A stretch of DNA of 12,130 nucleotides, from NCBI GenBank assembly GCA_902783995.1, contig CACZTG010000169.1, positions 1 through 12,130 on the forward strand. The letters run 5' to 3'. The translations under genes were made by a program, and so were the position numbers. The notes below the pieces were generated by a model. It was not told the origin of the DNA and did not search any database. It saw only the letters and a list, made by a program, of their open reading frames with translations. This DNA comes from an uncultured Ruminococcus sp. Its GTDB lineage: Bacteria; Bacillota_A; Clostridia; RUG12999. Of this stretch, positions 1-6,923 are shown piece by piece (positions within the stretch are counted from its first letter, which is position 1; each line of letters starts with the position of its first letter).

Positions 1-77
1 GCTGTGATATGCCGGAGGTTGAATATTTTATGAAAAACTTTATGGACGGCTTTTCGCTCAGCCTTGATGAAATGTAA
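1..77 (+). CDS. C-terminal end of an unidentified protein (5' truncated by window)
   Basis: An open frame enters from the left edge (codons in frame from position 3) and stops at TAA 75-77. The last 24 residues read CDMPEVEYFMKNFMDGFSLS followed by LDEM. It is judged to be a real gene end because a strong intrinsic terminator starts only about 8 bases after the stop codon, and the next gene is convergent. An internal ATG at 30 has GGAGG at 14-18 upstream, but it would give only 15 residues, so a truncated longer gene is more likely. The residues carry no recognisable motif and no function is proposed. Confidence 0.55.
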   Translation, partial: CDMPEVEYFMKNFMDGFSLSLDEM

Positions 78-84
78 AACAGAT

Positions 85-122
85 AAAGGAGCTGTGACAA
101 AAACTGTCACAGCTCCTTTTTT
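85..122 (+). terminator. Rho-independent terminator between convergent genes
   Basis: AGGAGCTGTGACA (87-99) pairs perfectly with TGTCACAGCTCCT (105-117) around the loop AAAAC. The stem can be extended by two A-T pairs, and a run of T (117-122) follows. The T run fits termination of the plus-strand gene ending at 77. The opposite face carries TTTAT, so it may also stop the minus-strand operon ending at ung, whose stop codon directly abuts it. Confidence 0.93.
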
Positions 123-789
123 AAACATTTTCTATCTGCCAGTCAATCGGCTTTTCCCCTATTGACTCAAGAATTTTATTTGTTTTAGAAAAATGCTTGC
201 AGCCGAAAAAGCCGCCGTAAGCCGACAGCGGGCTCGGATGTACTGTCGAAAGCACAAAATGGGCGGGATTTGTTATGAATTTAAGCTTTTCCTTCGCGTT
301 TCCGCCCCAAAGCAAAAATATTACAGGTTTTTCACGACTGTTAAGTGCCGAAATTACGCTATCGGTAAAGGTTGTCCAGCCGCTTTTTTTGTGAGAATTT
401 GCCTTGCCTTCCTCAACCGTCAAAACAGTATTTAAAAGCATTACTCCCTGATTTGCCCATTTTTCAAGACAGCCGTTATCCGGAATATAACAGCCGAGGT
501 CATTTTTAAGCTCGGTAAGCATATTTACAAGACTTGGCGGAGCAGGTACGCCCACATTTACCGAAAACGCCAGACCGTGCGCCTGCCCTTTTTCGTGATA
601 AGGGTCCTGTCCGAGAAGCAACACTTTAACATCATCATAATCGGTATATTTAAAAGCGTTAAATATACACTCCTTCGGCGGGTAAACGGTTTTTGAAGCG
701 TACTCCGTTTCCACAAAATCCATAAGCTTTTTAAAATATTCTTTTTCGGTTTCACTTTTTAAAACCTTGTCCCAGCCTTTATTCAGCAT
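121..789 (-). CDS. ung: Uracil-DNA glycosylase, family 1
   Basis: This enzyme excises uracil from DNA (deaminated cytosine or misincorporated dUMP), starting base excision repair in the cytoplasm. Numbering here is from the first possible GTG at 798. The water-activating motif GQDPYH lies at residues 63-68, with catalytic Asp65. LLNTVLTV is at 121-128, and the minor-groove HPSPLS motif is at 187-192 with its catalytic His. These are the family 1 signatures, and about 222 residues is normal length. The ATG at 789 is preferred over the GTG at 798. AAAGG lies 12 bases before the ATG but only 3 before the GTG, and the resulting start MLNKGWDKVL matches the usual N-terminus. It is the last gene of the four-gene operon, with a 16-base gap after degV (8 from the GTG). 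Nothing suggests inactivation. Confidence 0.96.
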   Translation of the reverse strand: MLNKGWDKVLKSETEKEYFKKLMDFVETEYASKTVYPPKECIFNAFKYTDYDDVKVLLLGQDPYHEKGQAHGLAFSVNVGVPAPPSLVNMLTELKNDLGCYIPDNGCLEKWANQGVMLLNTVLTVEEGKANSHKKSGWTTFTDSVISALNSREKPVIFLLWGGNAKEKLKFITNPAHFVLSTVHPSPLSAYGGFFGCKHFSKTNKILESIGEKPIDWQIENV

Positions 790-805
790 AATAAACACTT
801 ACCTT

Positions 806-1663
806 TTACTTTGTATAAAATATTACCGCATAGCTGCCGCAGCCAACATTTATCCCAACCGTGGGACCGATATATGAAATTCCGTCAACCTTAACGCCAA
901 AATTTTCCGTAAGAGCGTTTTTAAGCTCGTCGGCTTTCTCGGGAACGTCGCTATGTACAATCCATATTTCGTCCGACTGCTTTATCCCCATTTCTTCGGT
1001 TATTGAAAGGATTTTCGGTATAACCTTTCTGCTGCCTCTGACTTTATCCTTAAATTCAACAAGCCCGTCCTCTATCGACAAAATCGGCTTTATGTCAAGT
1101 ATGCTCGCAACCGCCGCGACAGAAGGCTTGATTCTGCCTCCCGCTTTGAGATACTTTATATCCTCAACCGCAAGAATAGCGTGTTGTTTTTTAAACATAT
1201 CGTTTACCCTGTTTAAAATATCCTCTTTTTCCGCGCCGCCCGCCGCCATTTCAGCGGCAATTTCAGCGGCTCTTCCGTACATAAAACAAAACGACATTGT
1301 ATCAACAACCTCAATATCAAGCTTTATGCCGTCATCATGCAGCATATTTGCCGCAAGGTTCGCGTTGTTATATGTACCGCTGCCTGCCTTTGATATTGTA
1401 AAGCATATAACCGTATCAAAACCTTCCTCCGCAGCCTCTTTATATGCGTCATAAAAAACCGTGGGGGCAATCTGCGACGTTTTAGGAATATCCTTTTCCG
1501 ATGACAGCCTTTTGTAAAACTCGTCATATTTTATATCAAAGTAATCACGAAAAAAATCATCACCGAAATAAATATTTATCGGCAGAATCTTAATACCGTA
1601 TTTTTCAATCGATTCATAACGTATATCCGCCGTTGAGTCTGAAATAATTTTAATTTTTGACAT
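806..1663 (-). CDS. DegV family fatty-acid-binding protein
   Basis: DegV proteins are cytoplasmic two-domain proteins that bind a fatty acid. In Firmicutes related proteins (FakB) present acyl chains to the kinase FakA. Family signatures seen are SDSTADI at residues 8-14, KTSQIAP at 61-67 (usual PTSQ), ISKAGSGTYNNA at 90-101 (the SGTY loop that contacts the carboxylate), LKAGGRI at 172-178 and LDIKPIL at 189-195. The length of 285 residues is typical. The ATG at 1663 has an AGGAAGGAG ribosome site 8 bases upstream. It sits 16 bases after the carboxypeptidase stop in the same operon. No fakA-like kinase is in view, so a specific FakB role is inference only. Confidence 0.95.
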   Translation of the reverse strand: MSKIKIISDSTADIRYESIEKYGIKILPINIYFGDDFFRDYFDIKYDEFYKRLSSEKDIPKTSQIAPTVFYDAYKEAAEEGFDTVICFTISKAGSGTYNNANLAANMLHDDGIKLDIEVVDTMSFCFMYGRAAEIAAEMAAGGAEKEDILNRVNDMFKKQHAILAVEDIKYLKAGGRIKPSVAAVASILDIKPILSIEDGLVEFKDKVRGSRKVIPKILSITEEMGIKQSDEIWIVHSDVPEKADELKNALTENFGVKVDGISYIGPTVGINVGCGSYAVIFYTK

Positions 1664-1679
1664 TGTTTAAACTCCTTCC

Positions 1680-2852
1680 TTAAATTGACAACCATGCTTT
1701 CATTACATGAAAAAAAGCTTGAAATATATTCATTTTTTTAATTTTTGTTGCTGTAACGGCATCGGCTGACGCCACAAGCGTATCTCCGGAATAATAGTTT
1801 ACTTTTCCGACAGCGGTACCTTCCGGTATCGGTGCCGTAAGCTTATCCTTTATTATTATTTCACTTCGGATTTCTCCGGCGTAAGCGGGCGGAATATATA
1901 CACAGACATCTTTTTTAACTTTGAGCGGAACGGAAAGCCTGTTTCCTCTCGCAACCTTTGCGGTAACCTCCTGCCCTTCATCATCTTTTATAAGTCCTTT
2001 TCCCTGAACCGTACTGAGCGCAAAATTTGAAAAAGCGTATTCAAAAAGATATTTCGCTTCCGCAAAGCGGTCTGCGCTTGTCGGCGCTCCGAGAAGCACG
2101 GCAATAAGCTTTGTTCCGTTTTTTTCCGCCGTTGCCGCGAGACAGTAGCCCGCGCCGTCCGTTGTGCCTGTTTTAAGCCCTGTCGCGTATTCGTATGTCG
2201 AAAGCAGATTGTTCGTGTTATTAAGCGGAAATTTGCCGTTTCTTACCGTATCGGAAATCGTTGCCGCATGCTGCATAATAAGAGGGTGATTAAGCATAAT
2301 TTCCTTTGACAAAACCGCAATATCGCGCGCGGTGGAGTAATGTCCGTCCGCGTCAAGCCCCGAAGCGGTAACGTAATGCGTATTTGTAAGACCCATTTTT
2401 CCGGCGCGCTTATTCATAAGCTTTACAAATTCTTCCTCGCTTCCCGAAATATGCTCCGCAAGCGCCACTGCCGCGTCATTCGCGCTCGGAATGGATATGC
2501 TTTTTAAAATATCGTCAAGAGGCATTTTCTCGCCGTCGTCAAGATATACCCGGCTTCCTTCCGTAGCTTTTGCCGCGGCTGTTCCCGTAACAATATCGTC
2601 CGGTGAAAGCTTACCCTCCGATATATATTCATCCGCAATTAAAAGTACCATAAGCTTCGTTATGCTCGCCATAGGTTTTTTATCGTCCGCGTTATGCTCA
2701 ATCACAACCGTATCTGTCTCGGGCTCGATAAGAATAAACGATTCCGAATCAAAAACCGCCGGGTCAAGCTTGCAAAACGGTGATGTTTCGGCATAAGCAG
2801 CCGAAAAAGCGCATAAAGAAAACAGTAAAATAAAAACTAAAACCTTTTTCAT
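1680..2852 (-). CDS. D-alanyl-D-alanine carboxypeptidase (DacF/PBP5-like, S11 family)
   Basis: This secreted serine DD-carboxypeptidase removes the terminal D-Ala from peptidoglycan pentapeptides and so limits cross-linking. A signal peptide spans about 1-21 (MKKVLVFILLFSLCAFSAAYA, AYA cleavage). The three penicillin-binding motifs are present and in order: SITK (Ser63, Lys66), SAN (123-125) and KTG (227-229). A PBP5_C-like beta domain follows at about 275-365. The last 20 or so residues (MNIFQAFFHVMKAWLSI) look like the amphipathic membrane anchor of this class. The 390-residue length is standard. The ATG at 2852 has GAAAGGG a few bases upstream. It lies 18 bases after the SLH gene, and pairing with an SLH wall protein suggests a cell-envelope operon. 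DacF, DacB and DacA subtypes cannot be separated by eye. Confidence 0.95.
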   Translation of the reverse strand: MKKVLVFILLFSLCAFSAAYAETSPFCKLDPAVFDSESFILIEPETDTVVIEHNADDKKPMASITKLMVLLIADEYISEGKLSPDDIVTGTAAAKATEGSRVYLDDGEKMPLDDILKSISIPSANDAAVALAEHISGSEEEFVKLMNKRAGKMGLTNTHYVTASGLDADGHYSTARDIAVLSKEIMLNHPLIMQHAATISDTVRNGKFPLNNTNNLLSTYEYATGLKTGTTDGAGYCLAATAEKNGTKLIAVLLGAPTSADRFAEAKYLFEYAFSNFALSTVQGKGLIKDDEGQEVTAKVARGNRLSVPLKVKKDVCVYIPPAYAGEIRSEIIIKDKLTAPIPEGTAVGKVNYYSGDTLVASADAVTATKIKKMNIFQAFFHVMKAWLSI

Positions 2853-2870
2853 GGCATTTTCCCTTTCAAT

Positions 2871-4013
2871 TTAAAATTCAACAACAACGCTCGCTTTTGC
2901 GAGTGAAGACGTTATTTTTTTATATTTTATGCCGAAATAATCCATAACATCACTTACAGGCAGCATAGGCACGCCTCTTATAACCATACCGCTGTCCGTG
3001 TCGGCAGCACATGAAAACTCAAACTTCTTGCCGTAAATATCACATATATAACCGTTATATGAATTTGAATATCCGTAAATTCCGCCTTCGGTATCGGTAT
3101 ATGAATAATAATCGGAGGAAGAGATTTTCGCGTAGTTTATAAAATATCCTTCATAAACATCTCCGCCCGAAACGGGGAAAATATCAAAATCCGTTTCATA
3201 TGCTTCAAGCACTTTTAAGATACCGTTTAAAGAAAGATACACAATACCGTTATCCTTTATAACCGGTCTGCCCGCGTCCTCAACAGGGAAAAGCTGTCCG
3301 CCCGAAGTCCTTATGCAGGTAAAGCTGTAATCCCAATAGGAAAACGGGTCAACATAATTCATACCGTTTTTACGCTGCACCTGATGATTTTTCAGCCGCA
3401 GAAGCATTGCGACCGCTTCGGCACGGGTCATAAACGAGTACGGCATAAGCTCACGCTTTTCATTTCCGCAAACTATACCGTGAGCCGTACAGATATAAGT
3501 CGATACAATATAATTATCGTTAAATATATCATACGCATCAATATAAGAAGCAAGACCGAGACGCGCCTTTGAAGTTATCTCCGCCGTCATTTCCCGAGGC
3601 ACTGTAAGCCCGAGAGCTTCAAGAGAATTTGCGAAAAGCACGTTTGCCAAAATTCTTATGGCGGGTGTTTCGTAAAAGCCCTCCAGCTCATTATGCGTAA
3701 AGCTTTTCAAAATTCCGCATTCAAAAGCCGTCTGCGCGTAAGGTATATACCAATCCTCATTATCGCTTATTTCCGGTCTTTCACCCGTAACAAGCGGAAC
3801 AAGCATTGAAAGAAGCTCAGAAAGGGTTATAGGCTCATCGGGAGCGAAGGAACCGTCCGGAAAACCGTTTATAAGACCAAGCGACGCAGCAGCTTCTATT
3901 GATTGCCTTGCCCAATGCCCCGAAAGGTCACTGAAAACCTCGGCGTTTACGCCGCAGCACGGTATGATCATGCTAATAATTATAAGTAAAATTACTGCTT
4001 TAAATTTTTTCAT
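2871..4013 (-). CDS. Secreted S-layer-homology (SLH) protein with copper-amine-oxidase-N-like C-terminus
   Basis: A signal peptide occupies about 1-24, with likely cleavage after GVNA. It contains two Cys (PCCG) but no good lipobox. SLH domain 1 is clear at about 26-69 (FSDLSGHWARQSIEAA and GFPDGSFAPDEPITLSELL). Degenerate SLH repeats follow at about 85-128 and about 155-206 (TRAEAVAMLLRL). SLH triplets bind pyruvylated secondary wall polymer, so the protein should sit on the wall surface. The C-terminal half (about 245-380) has two segments resembling the copper amine oxidase N-terminal-like fold, best seen in MLPVSDVMDYFGIKYKKITS. A Tyr/Ser-rich stretch (295-325) separates them. It is the first gene of the operon, with CGGAG 11 bases before the ATG. 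Substrate or partner is unknown. Confidence 0.9.
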   Translation of the reverse strand: MKKFKAVILLIIISMIIPCCGVNAEVFSDLSGHWARQSIEAAASLGLINGFPDGSFAPDEPITLSELLSMLVPLVTGERPEISDNEDWYIPYAQTAFECGILKSFTHNELEGFYETPAIRILANVLFANSLEALGLTVPREMTAEITSKARLGLASYIDAYDIFNDNYIVSTYICTAHGIVCGNEKRELMPYSFMTRAEAVAMLLRLKNHQVQRKNGMNYVDPFSYWDYSFTCIRTSGGQLFPVEDAGRPVIKDNGIVYLSLNGILKVLEAYETDFDIFPVSGGDVYEGYFINYAKISSSDYYSYTDTEGGIYGYSNSYNGYICDIYGKKFEFSCAADTDSGMVIRGVPMLPVSDVMDYFGIKYKKITSSLAKASVVVEF

Positions 4014-4047
4014 TTTTATTCTCCGTTTATGTTATATATACATATAT

Positions 4048-4076
4048 ATTATAAAATAAACAGCGCCCTTTGTCAA
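4048..4076 (-). promoter_or_regulatory. Sigma-A promoter of the SLH-dac-degV-ung operon
   Basis: On the minus strand TTGACA (complement of 4071-4076) and TATAAT (complement of 4048-4053) are separated by exactly 17 bases, an exact consensus match. Transcription should start near 4041, about 28 bases before the ATG at 4013. No further promoter or terminator is visible in the 16-18 base gaps downstream, so the four genes are probably one transcript. Confidence 0.92.
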
Positions 4077-4099
4077 TACACAAAAATTTTGTTTTTCTG

Positions 4100-4128
4100 T
4101 TGAAAAACTCTTTCATTTGTGTTATACT
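4100..4128 (+). promoter_or_regulatory. Sigma-A extended -10 promoter of the rhamnulokinase gene
   Basis: TTGAAA (4100-4105), a 17-base spacer and TATACT (4123-4128) form a near-consensus promoter. TG at 4120-4121 adds the extended -10 element. The predicted start is near 4135, giving a leader of about 45 bases before ATG 4181. It is divergent from the SLH operon promoter, with the two -35 boxes about 24 bases apart. Confidence 0.88.
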
Positions 4129-4155
4129 ATAAGAAAAGGTCGTGTAAAATTTACA
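4101..4155. promoter_or_regulatory. Two operator-like dyads around the rhamnulokinase promoter
   Basis: TGAAA-N5-TTTCA (4101-4115) overlaps the -35 box. TGTAAA-A-TTTACA (4143-4155) lies just downstream of the predicted start site. Such positions suit repressor binding, for example by a LacI/GntR/DeoR-type sugar regulator. No regulator gene is present in the window, and both dyads lie in AT-rich DNA, so this is only a candidate. Confidence 0.35.
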
Positions 4156-4180
4156 ATTATTTACTTTTGGAGGGATTACT

Positions 4181-5671
4181 ATGACGAAAAAAACAAAAGT
4201 CCTCGCATTTGACTTTGGTGCTTCAAGCGGCAGAGCAATGCTTTTTGAGTATGACGGTGAAAAGCTTAAAATTGATGAAATTCACCGTTTTTCAAATGAC
4301 CCTGTAACGGTCGGGGGTTCTATGTACTGGGATTTTTTAAGACTGTTTTTTGAAGTTAAGCAAGGCATATTAAAATGTATAAATTCGGGCAACGGTGATA
4401 TCAGCGCAATAGGAATCGATACCTGGGGTGTTGACTACGCTTTTTTTGACAAAAACGGCAAAATGCTCGGAAATCCGCATCATTACAGAGATACCAGGAC
4501 GCAGGGGCTTATTGATAAGCTTGCCGGAAAGCTCGGAGGCAAAGAATATATTTATAACAAAACGGGTATTCAATTTGCGGAGCTTAACAGCCTTTATCAG
4601 ATGTATTCATCGCTTCTTGAAGGCGACCCTACGCTCGATGCGGCAGATAAAGTCCTTTTCGCTCCCGATATTTTTAATTATTTCTTAACGGGCGTTATGA
4701 AAAATGAATATACAATGGCTTCGACCTCTCAGCTTCTTGACCCTTATACAAAAAATTGGTGCGGCGAGCTTATTAAAAAAGTCGGCTTGCCCGAAAAAAT
4801 TTTCGGAGATATAATAATGCCGGGTACGGTTATAGGTACTCTTTCCGATGAAATCTGCGAGGAGCTCGGTTGTCCCAAAATACCCGTTATCGCGGTCGGC
4901 GCTCACGATACCGCTTCGGCTGTCGCAAGCGTGCCGGTAACGGAAGGTGATGATTATGTTTATATTTCAAGCGGTACATGGGCGCTTCTCGGCGTTGAAA
5001 ACGATAAGCCGCTTATTAACGAAACCGCTATGAAATTTAACTTCACAAACGAAGGCGGTGTCGGAAATAAAATCCGCTTTCTTCGCAATATAATGGGGCT
5101 TTGGATAATCCAGGAAAGCCGCAGGCAGTGGCAAAGAGAAGGCAAGGACTATTCGTTTAACGACCTTGAACAGCAGGCATGGCAGGCAAAGCCTTTCGCG
5201 AGCCTTATAGACCCTGATTACAGCGCTTTCGGCGTTCCGGGAAATATGCCGAAGCGAATAAAAGAATTTTGCGAAAAAACGGGACAGACCGTTCCCGAAA
5301 CCCCCGGCGACGTAATTCGCTGTGCGGCGCAGAGTCTTGCTTTTAAAATTGCTATGTCGGTTGACGGTATGGAAGAAACCTTAGGCAGAAAAATCAACAA
5401 AATTCATATGGTCGGCGGCGGCATCAAGGACAGTATGGTCTGCAAATTTACCGCAAACGCAAGCGGCAGACCGGTTATTGCCGGTCCCGTTGAGGCAACA
5501 AGCACGGGAAATGCCGTAATGCAGCTTATTGCTCTCGGAAAAATAAAAGACCTTAAAGAGGCGAGACAGATAATCAAAAACTCCTTCCCTGTTAAAGTTT
5601 ATGAGCCCGAAGACGGCGAGGAATGGAAATCCGCATATGCGAAGTTTAAAAAAATAGCGAAAATGTCATAA
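4181..5671 (+). CDS. rhaB: Rhamnulokinase (FGGY carbohydrate kinase)
   Basis: It phosphorylates L-rhamnulose to L-rhamnulose 1-phosphate with ATP in the cytoplasm, the second step of rhamnose breakdown. The FGGY two-lobe kinase layout is visible. FDFGASSGRAM (10-20) is the N-terminal phosphate loop. DTWGVDYAF (80-88) and HYRDTRT (101-107) are typical of rhamnulokinases. GAHDTASA (240-247) carries the catalytic Asp243. YISSGTWALLG (261-271) and MVGGGIKD near residue 410 form the ATP-binding lobe. The 496 residues match RhaB length. GGAGGG lies 6 bases before ATG 4181. No rhamnose isomerase, aldolase or transporter gene is adjacent, so the rest of the pathway must lie elsewhere. A related ketose kinase specificity cannot be excluded by eye. 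Confidence 0.9.
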   Translation: MTKKTKVLAFDFGASSGRAMLFEYDGEKLKIDEIHRFSNDPVTVGGSMYWDFLRLFFEVKQGILKCINSGNGDISAIGIDTWGVDYAFFDKNGKMLGNPHHYRDTRTQGLIDKLAGKLGGKEYIYNKTGIQFAELNSLYQMYSSLLEGDPTLDAADKVLFAPDIFNYFLTGVMKNEYTMASTSQLLDPYTKNWCGELIKKVGLPEKIFGDIIMPGTVIGTLSDEICEELGCPKIPVIAVGAHDTASAVASVPVTEGDDYVYISSGTWALLGVENDKPLINETAMKFNFTNEGGVGNKIRFLRNIMGLWIIQESRRQWQREGKDYSFNDLEQQAWQAKPFASLIDPDYSAFGVPGNMPKRIKEFCEKTGQTVPETPGDVIRCAAQSLAFKIAMSVDGMEETLGRKINKIHMVGGGIKDSMVCKFTANASGRPVIAGPVEATSTGNAVMQLIALGKIKDLKEARQIIKNSFPVKVYEPEDGEEWKSAYAKFKKIAKMS

Positions 5672-5686
5672 TTTTTTTATTGGCGC

Positions 5687-5714
5687 GTAAAATAAAAGTA
5701 TTTTACATTGTAAA
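5687..5714. promoter_or_regulatory. Overlapping dyads upstream of the AI-2E transporter gene
   Basis: GTAAAATA (5687-5694) and TATTTTAC (5699-5706) form an 8-bp inverted repeat with a 4-base centre. The right arm also pairs as TTTACA-T-TGTAAA (5702-5714). The half-site TGTAAA is the same as in the dyad at 4143-4155 upstream of rhaB. TTGGCG (5680-5685) with TACATT (5704-5709) is a weak possible promoter. The stem lacks the GC content of a terminator, so an operator or an mRNA stability hairpin is more plausible. Confidence 0.3.
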
Positions 5715-5727
5715 GAGGAGATACTAA

Positions 5728-6819
5728 ATGAAGCGTATAGAAAACAAATGGGTAAAAATTGTTCTTACCGGAACAGCTCTTATACTTATTTATAAGCTTA
5801 TGGATAATTTCAGTGAAATCACGGCTCTCCTGGGAAAGTTTATGAGCATTCTCTTTCCGTGTATTCTCGGTGCCGCCATAGCTTTTTTACTGTATATTCC
5901 CGCAAAAAAAATGCAGGGGCTTATGCAAAAGGTTAAAATTCCTTTTATACGTGAAAATTCAAAGGTTATAGGTACACTGCTTTTATATCTTCTGATATTT
6001 CTTCTGATTGGACTTACCGTAACATACTTTGTGCCTAAGCTTTACAAAAACATTGAGGAGCTTGTTTATAACGCGCCGAAATATATCGGCAAAATCGAAA
6101 ATTTTGTGAAAAGCAACGATTACCTTAAAGATTTAAGCTTTACAACAATGATTGACGACAAGGTATCCGAATATTTTAATATGTCTCAGATAAACAAATA
6201 TATCGGTATAATAAGCGGTATCGCGAATTCGTTTATTTCGGTATTTGTAAGCATTGTAATATCAATATATATAATTCTTGAAAAAGACGGAATTATGCGT
6301 TATATAAAAAGAACAAAAAAAGTTATGTTCGGAGAAGGGCTTTCAACACTCACTCTTTATGTAAAAAAAATAATAACGATTTTTTATTCCTATCTTTCGG
6401 GGCTTGCTCTCGACGGTCTGGTTGTCGGCATAATATGCTTTATCGGTTTTTCAATTTTAAAAGTGCCTTACGCCGTTTTGCTTGGCTTTATTACGATGAT
6501 CGGAAATATGATTCCGTTTTTCGGGCCTATTATAGCTACCGTTATAATCGCGCTTATAGGCCTTATATCGGGCGGAATTTGGCGTGTTGTTTCGGTCATG
6601 ATATTTTTGGGCGTTGTGTATCTTATTGACGGATATCTCATTCAGCCTAAGGTTATCGGAGGCTCCACAGGGCTTAAACCGCTTCTTGTTCTTGTTGCGG
6701 TTACCGTTTTCGGTGATTTGTTCGGCTTTGTCGGTATGCTTACGGCAGTTCCGATAATGGCTACACTGAAAATGATTGTTGATGACTATTTGGAGGATGG
6801 AAAAATAGACGGAAATTAA
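5728..6819 (+). CDS. AI-2E family transporter (UPF0118 / PF01594 permease)
   Basis: This is a polytopic membrane protein of the AI-2 exporter superfamily. Members have been linked to autoinducer-2 export, Na+/H+ antiport or polyamine traits, so the substrate here is unknown. Hydrophobic segments occur at about 12-30, 36-56, 82-106, 160-185, 220-245, 250-275, 278-300 and 312-345. A hydrophilic insert lies between about 107 and 155. The C-terminal family signature is clear: YLIDGYLIQPKVIGGSTGL followed by GDLFGFVGMLTAVPIMA. The 363-residue length is normal. AGAGGAG precedes the ATG by about 8 bases. It lies 56 bases after rhaB on the same strand and may be cotranscribed. No functional tie with rhamnose is evident. 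Confidence 0.93.
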   Translation: MKRIENKWVKIVLTGTALILIYKLMDNFSEITALLGKFMSILFPCILGAAIAFLLYIPAKKMQGLMQKVKIPFIRENSKVIGTLLLYLLIFLLIGLTVTYFVPKLYKNIEELVYNAPKYIGKIENFVKSNDYLKDLSFTTMIDDKVSEYFNMSQINKYIGIISGIANSFISVFVSIVISIYIILEKDGIMRYIKRTKKVMFGEGLSTLTLYVKKIITIFYSYLSGLALDGLVVGIICFIGFSILKVPYAVLLGFITMIGNMIPFFGPIIATVIIALIGLISGGIWRVVSVMIFLGVVYLIDGYLIQPKVIGGSTGLKPLLVLVAVTVFGDLFGFVGMLTAVPIMATLKMIVDDYLEDGKIDGN

Positions 6820-6867
6820 AAGGCTCCGGAGGCTGTGATAAATTTTATGCTCCGCTAAATCAGACGC

Positions 6868-6907
6868 AAAGGTACTGTGAAAAAATGATTTTTTCACAGT
6901 ACCTTTT
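6868..6907. terminator. Bidirectional 18-bp hairpin terminator (AI-2E gene / spoIVB)
   Basis: AAAGGTACTGTGAAAAAA (6868-6885) and its exact complement (6889-6906) flank the loop TGA. It lies between the convergent AI-2E transporter gene (stop 6819) and spoIVB (stop 6924). CCTTTT on each side gives a short T run in both directions, with A runs opposite, so it can serve both transcripts. Confidence 0.92.
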
Positions 6908-6923
6908 AAAAACTCCTTTTTAC

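Noticed and set aside
861..1454. 197-codon plus-strand frame opposite degV, and similar long shadows opposite spoIVB and the AI-2E gene
   Set aside because: They lie antisense to clear family members, have no ribosome sites and translate to low-complexity Ser/Ile-rich or basic chains.
4101..4115. CcpA cre site at the rhaB promoter
   Set aside because: TGAAA-N5-TTTCA has the wrong spacing and lacks the central CG of cre sequences. It is kept only as a generic dyad.
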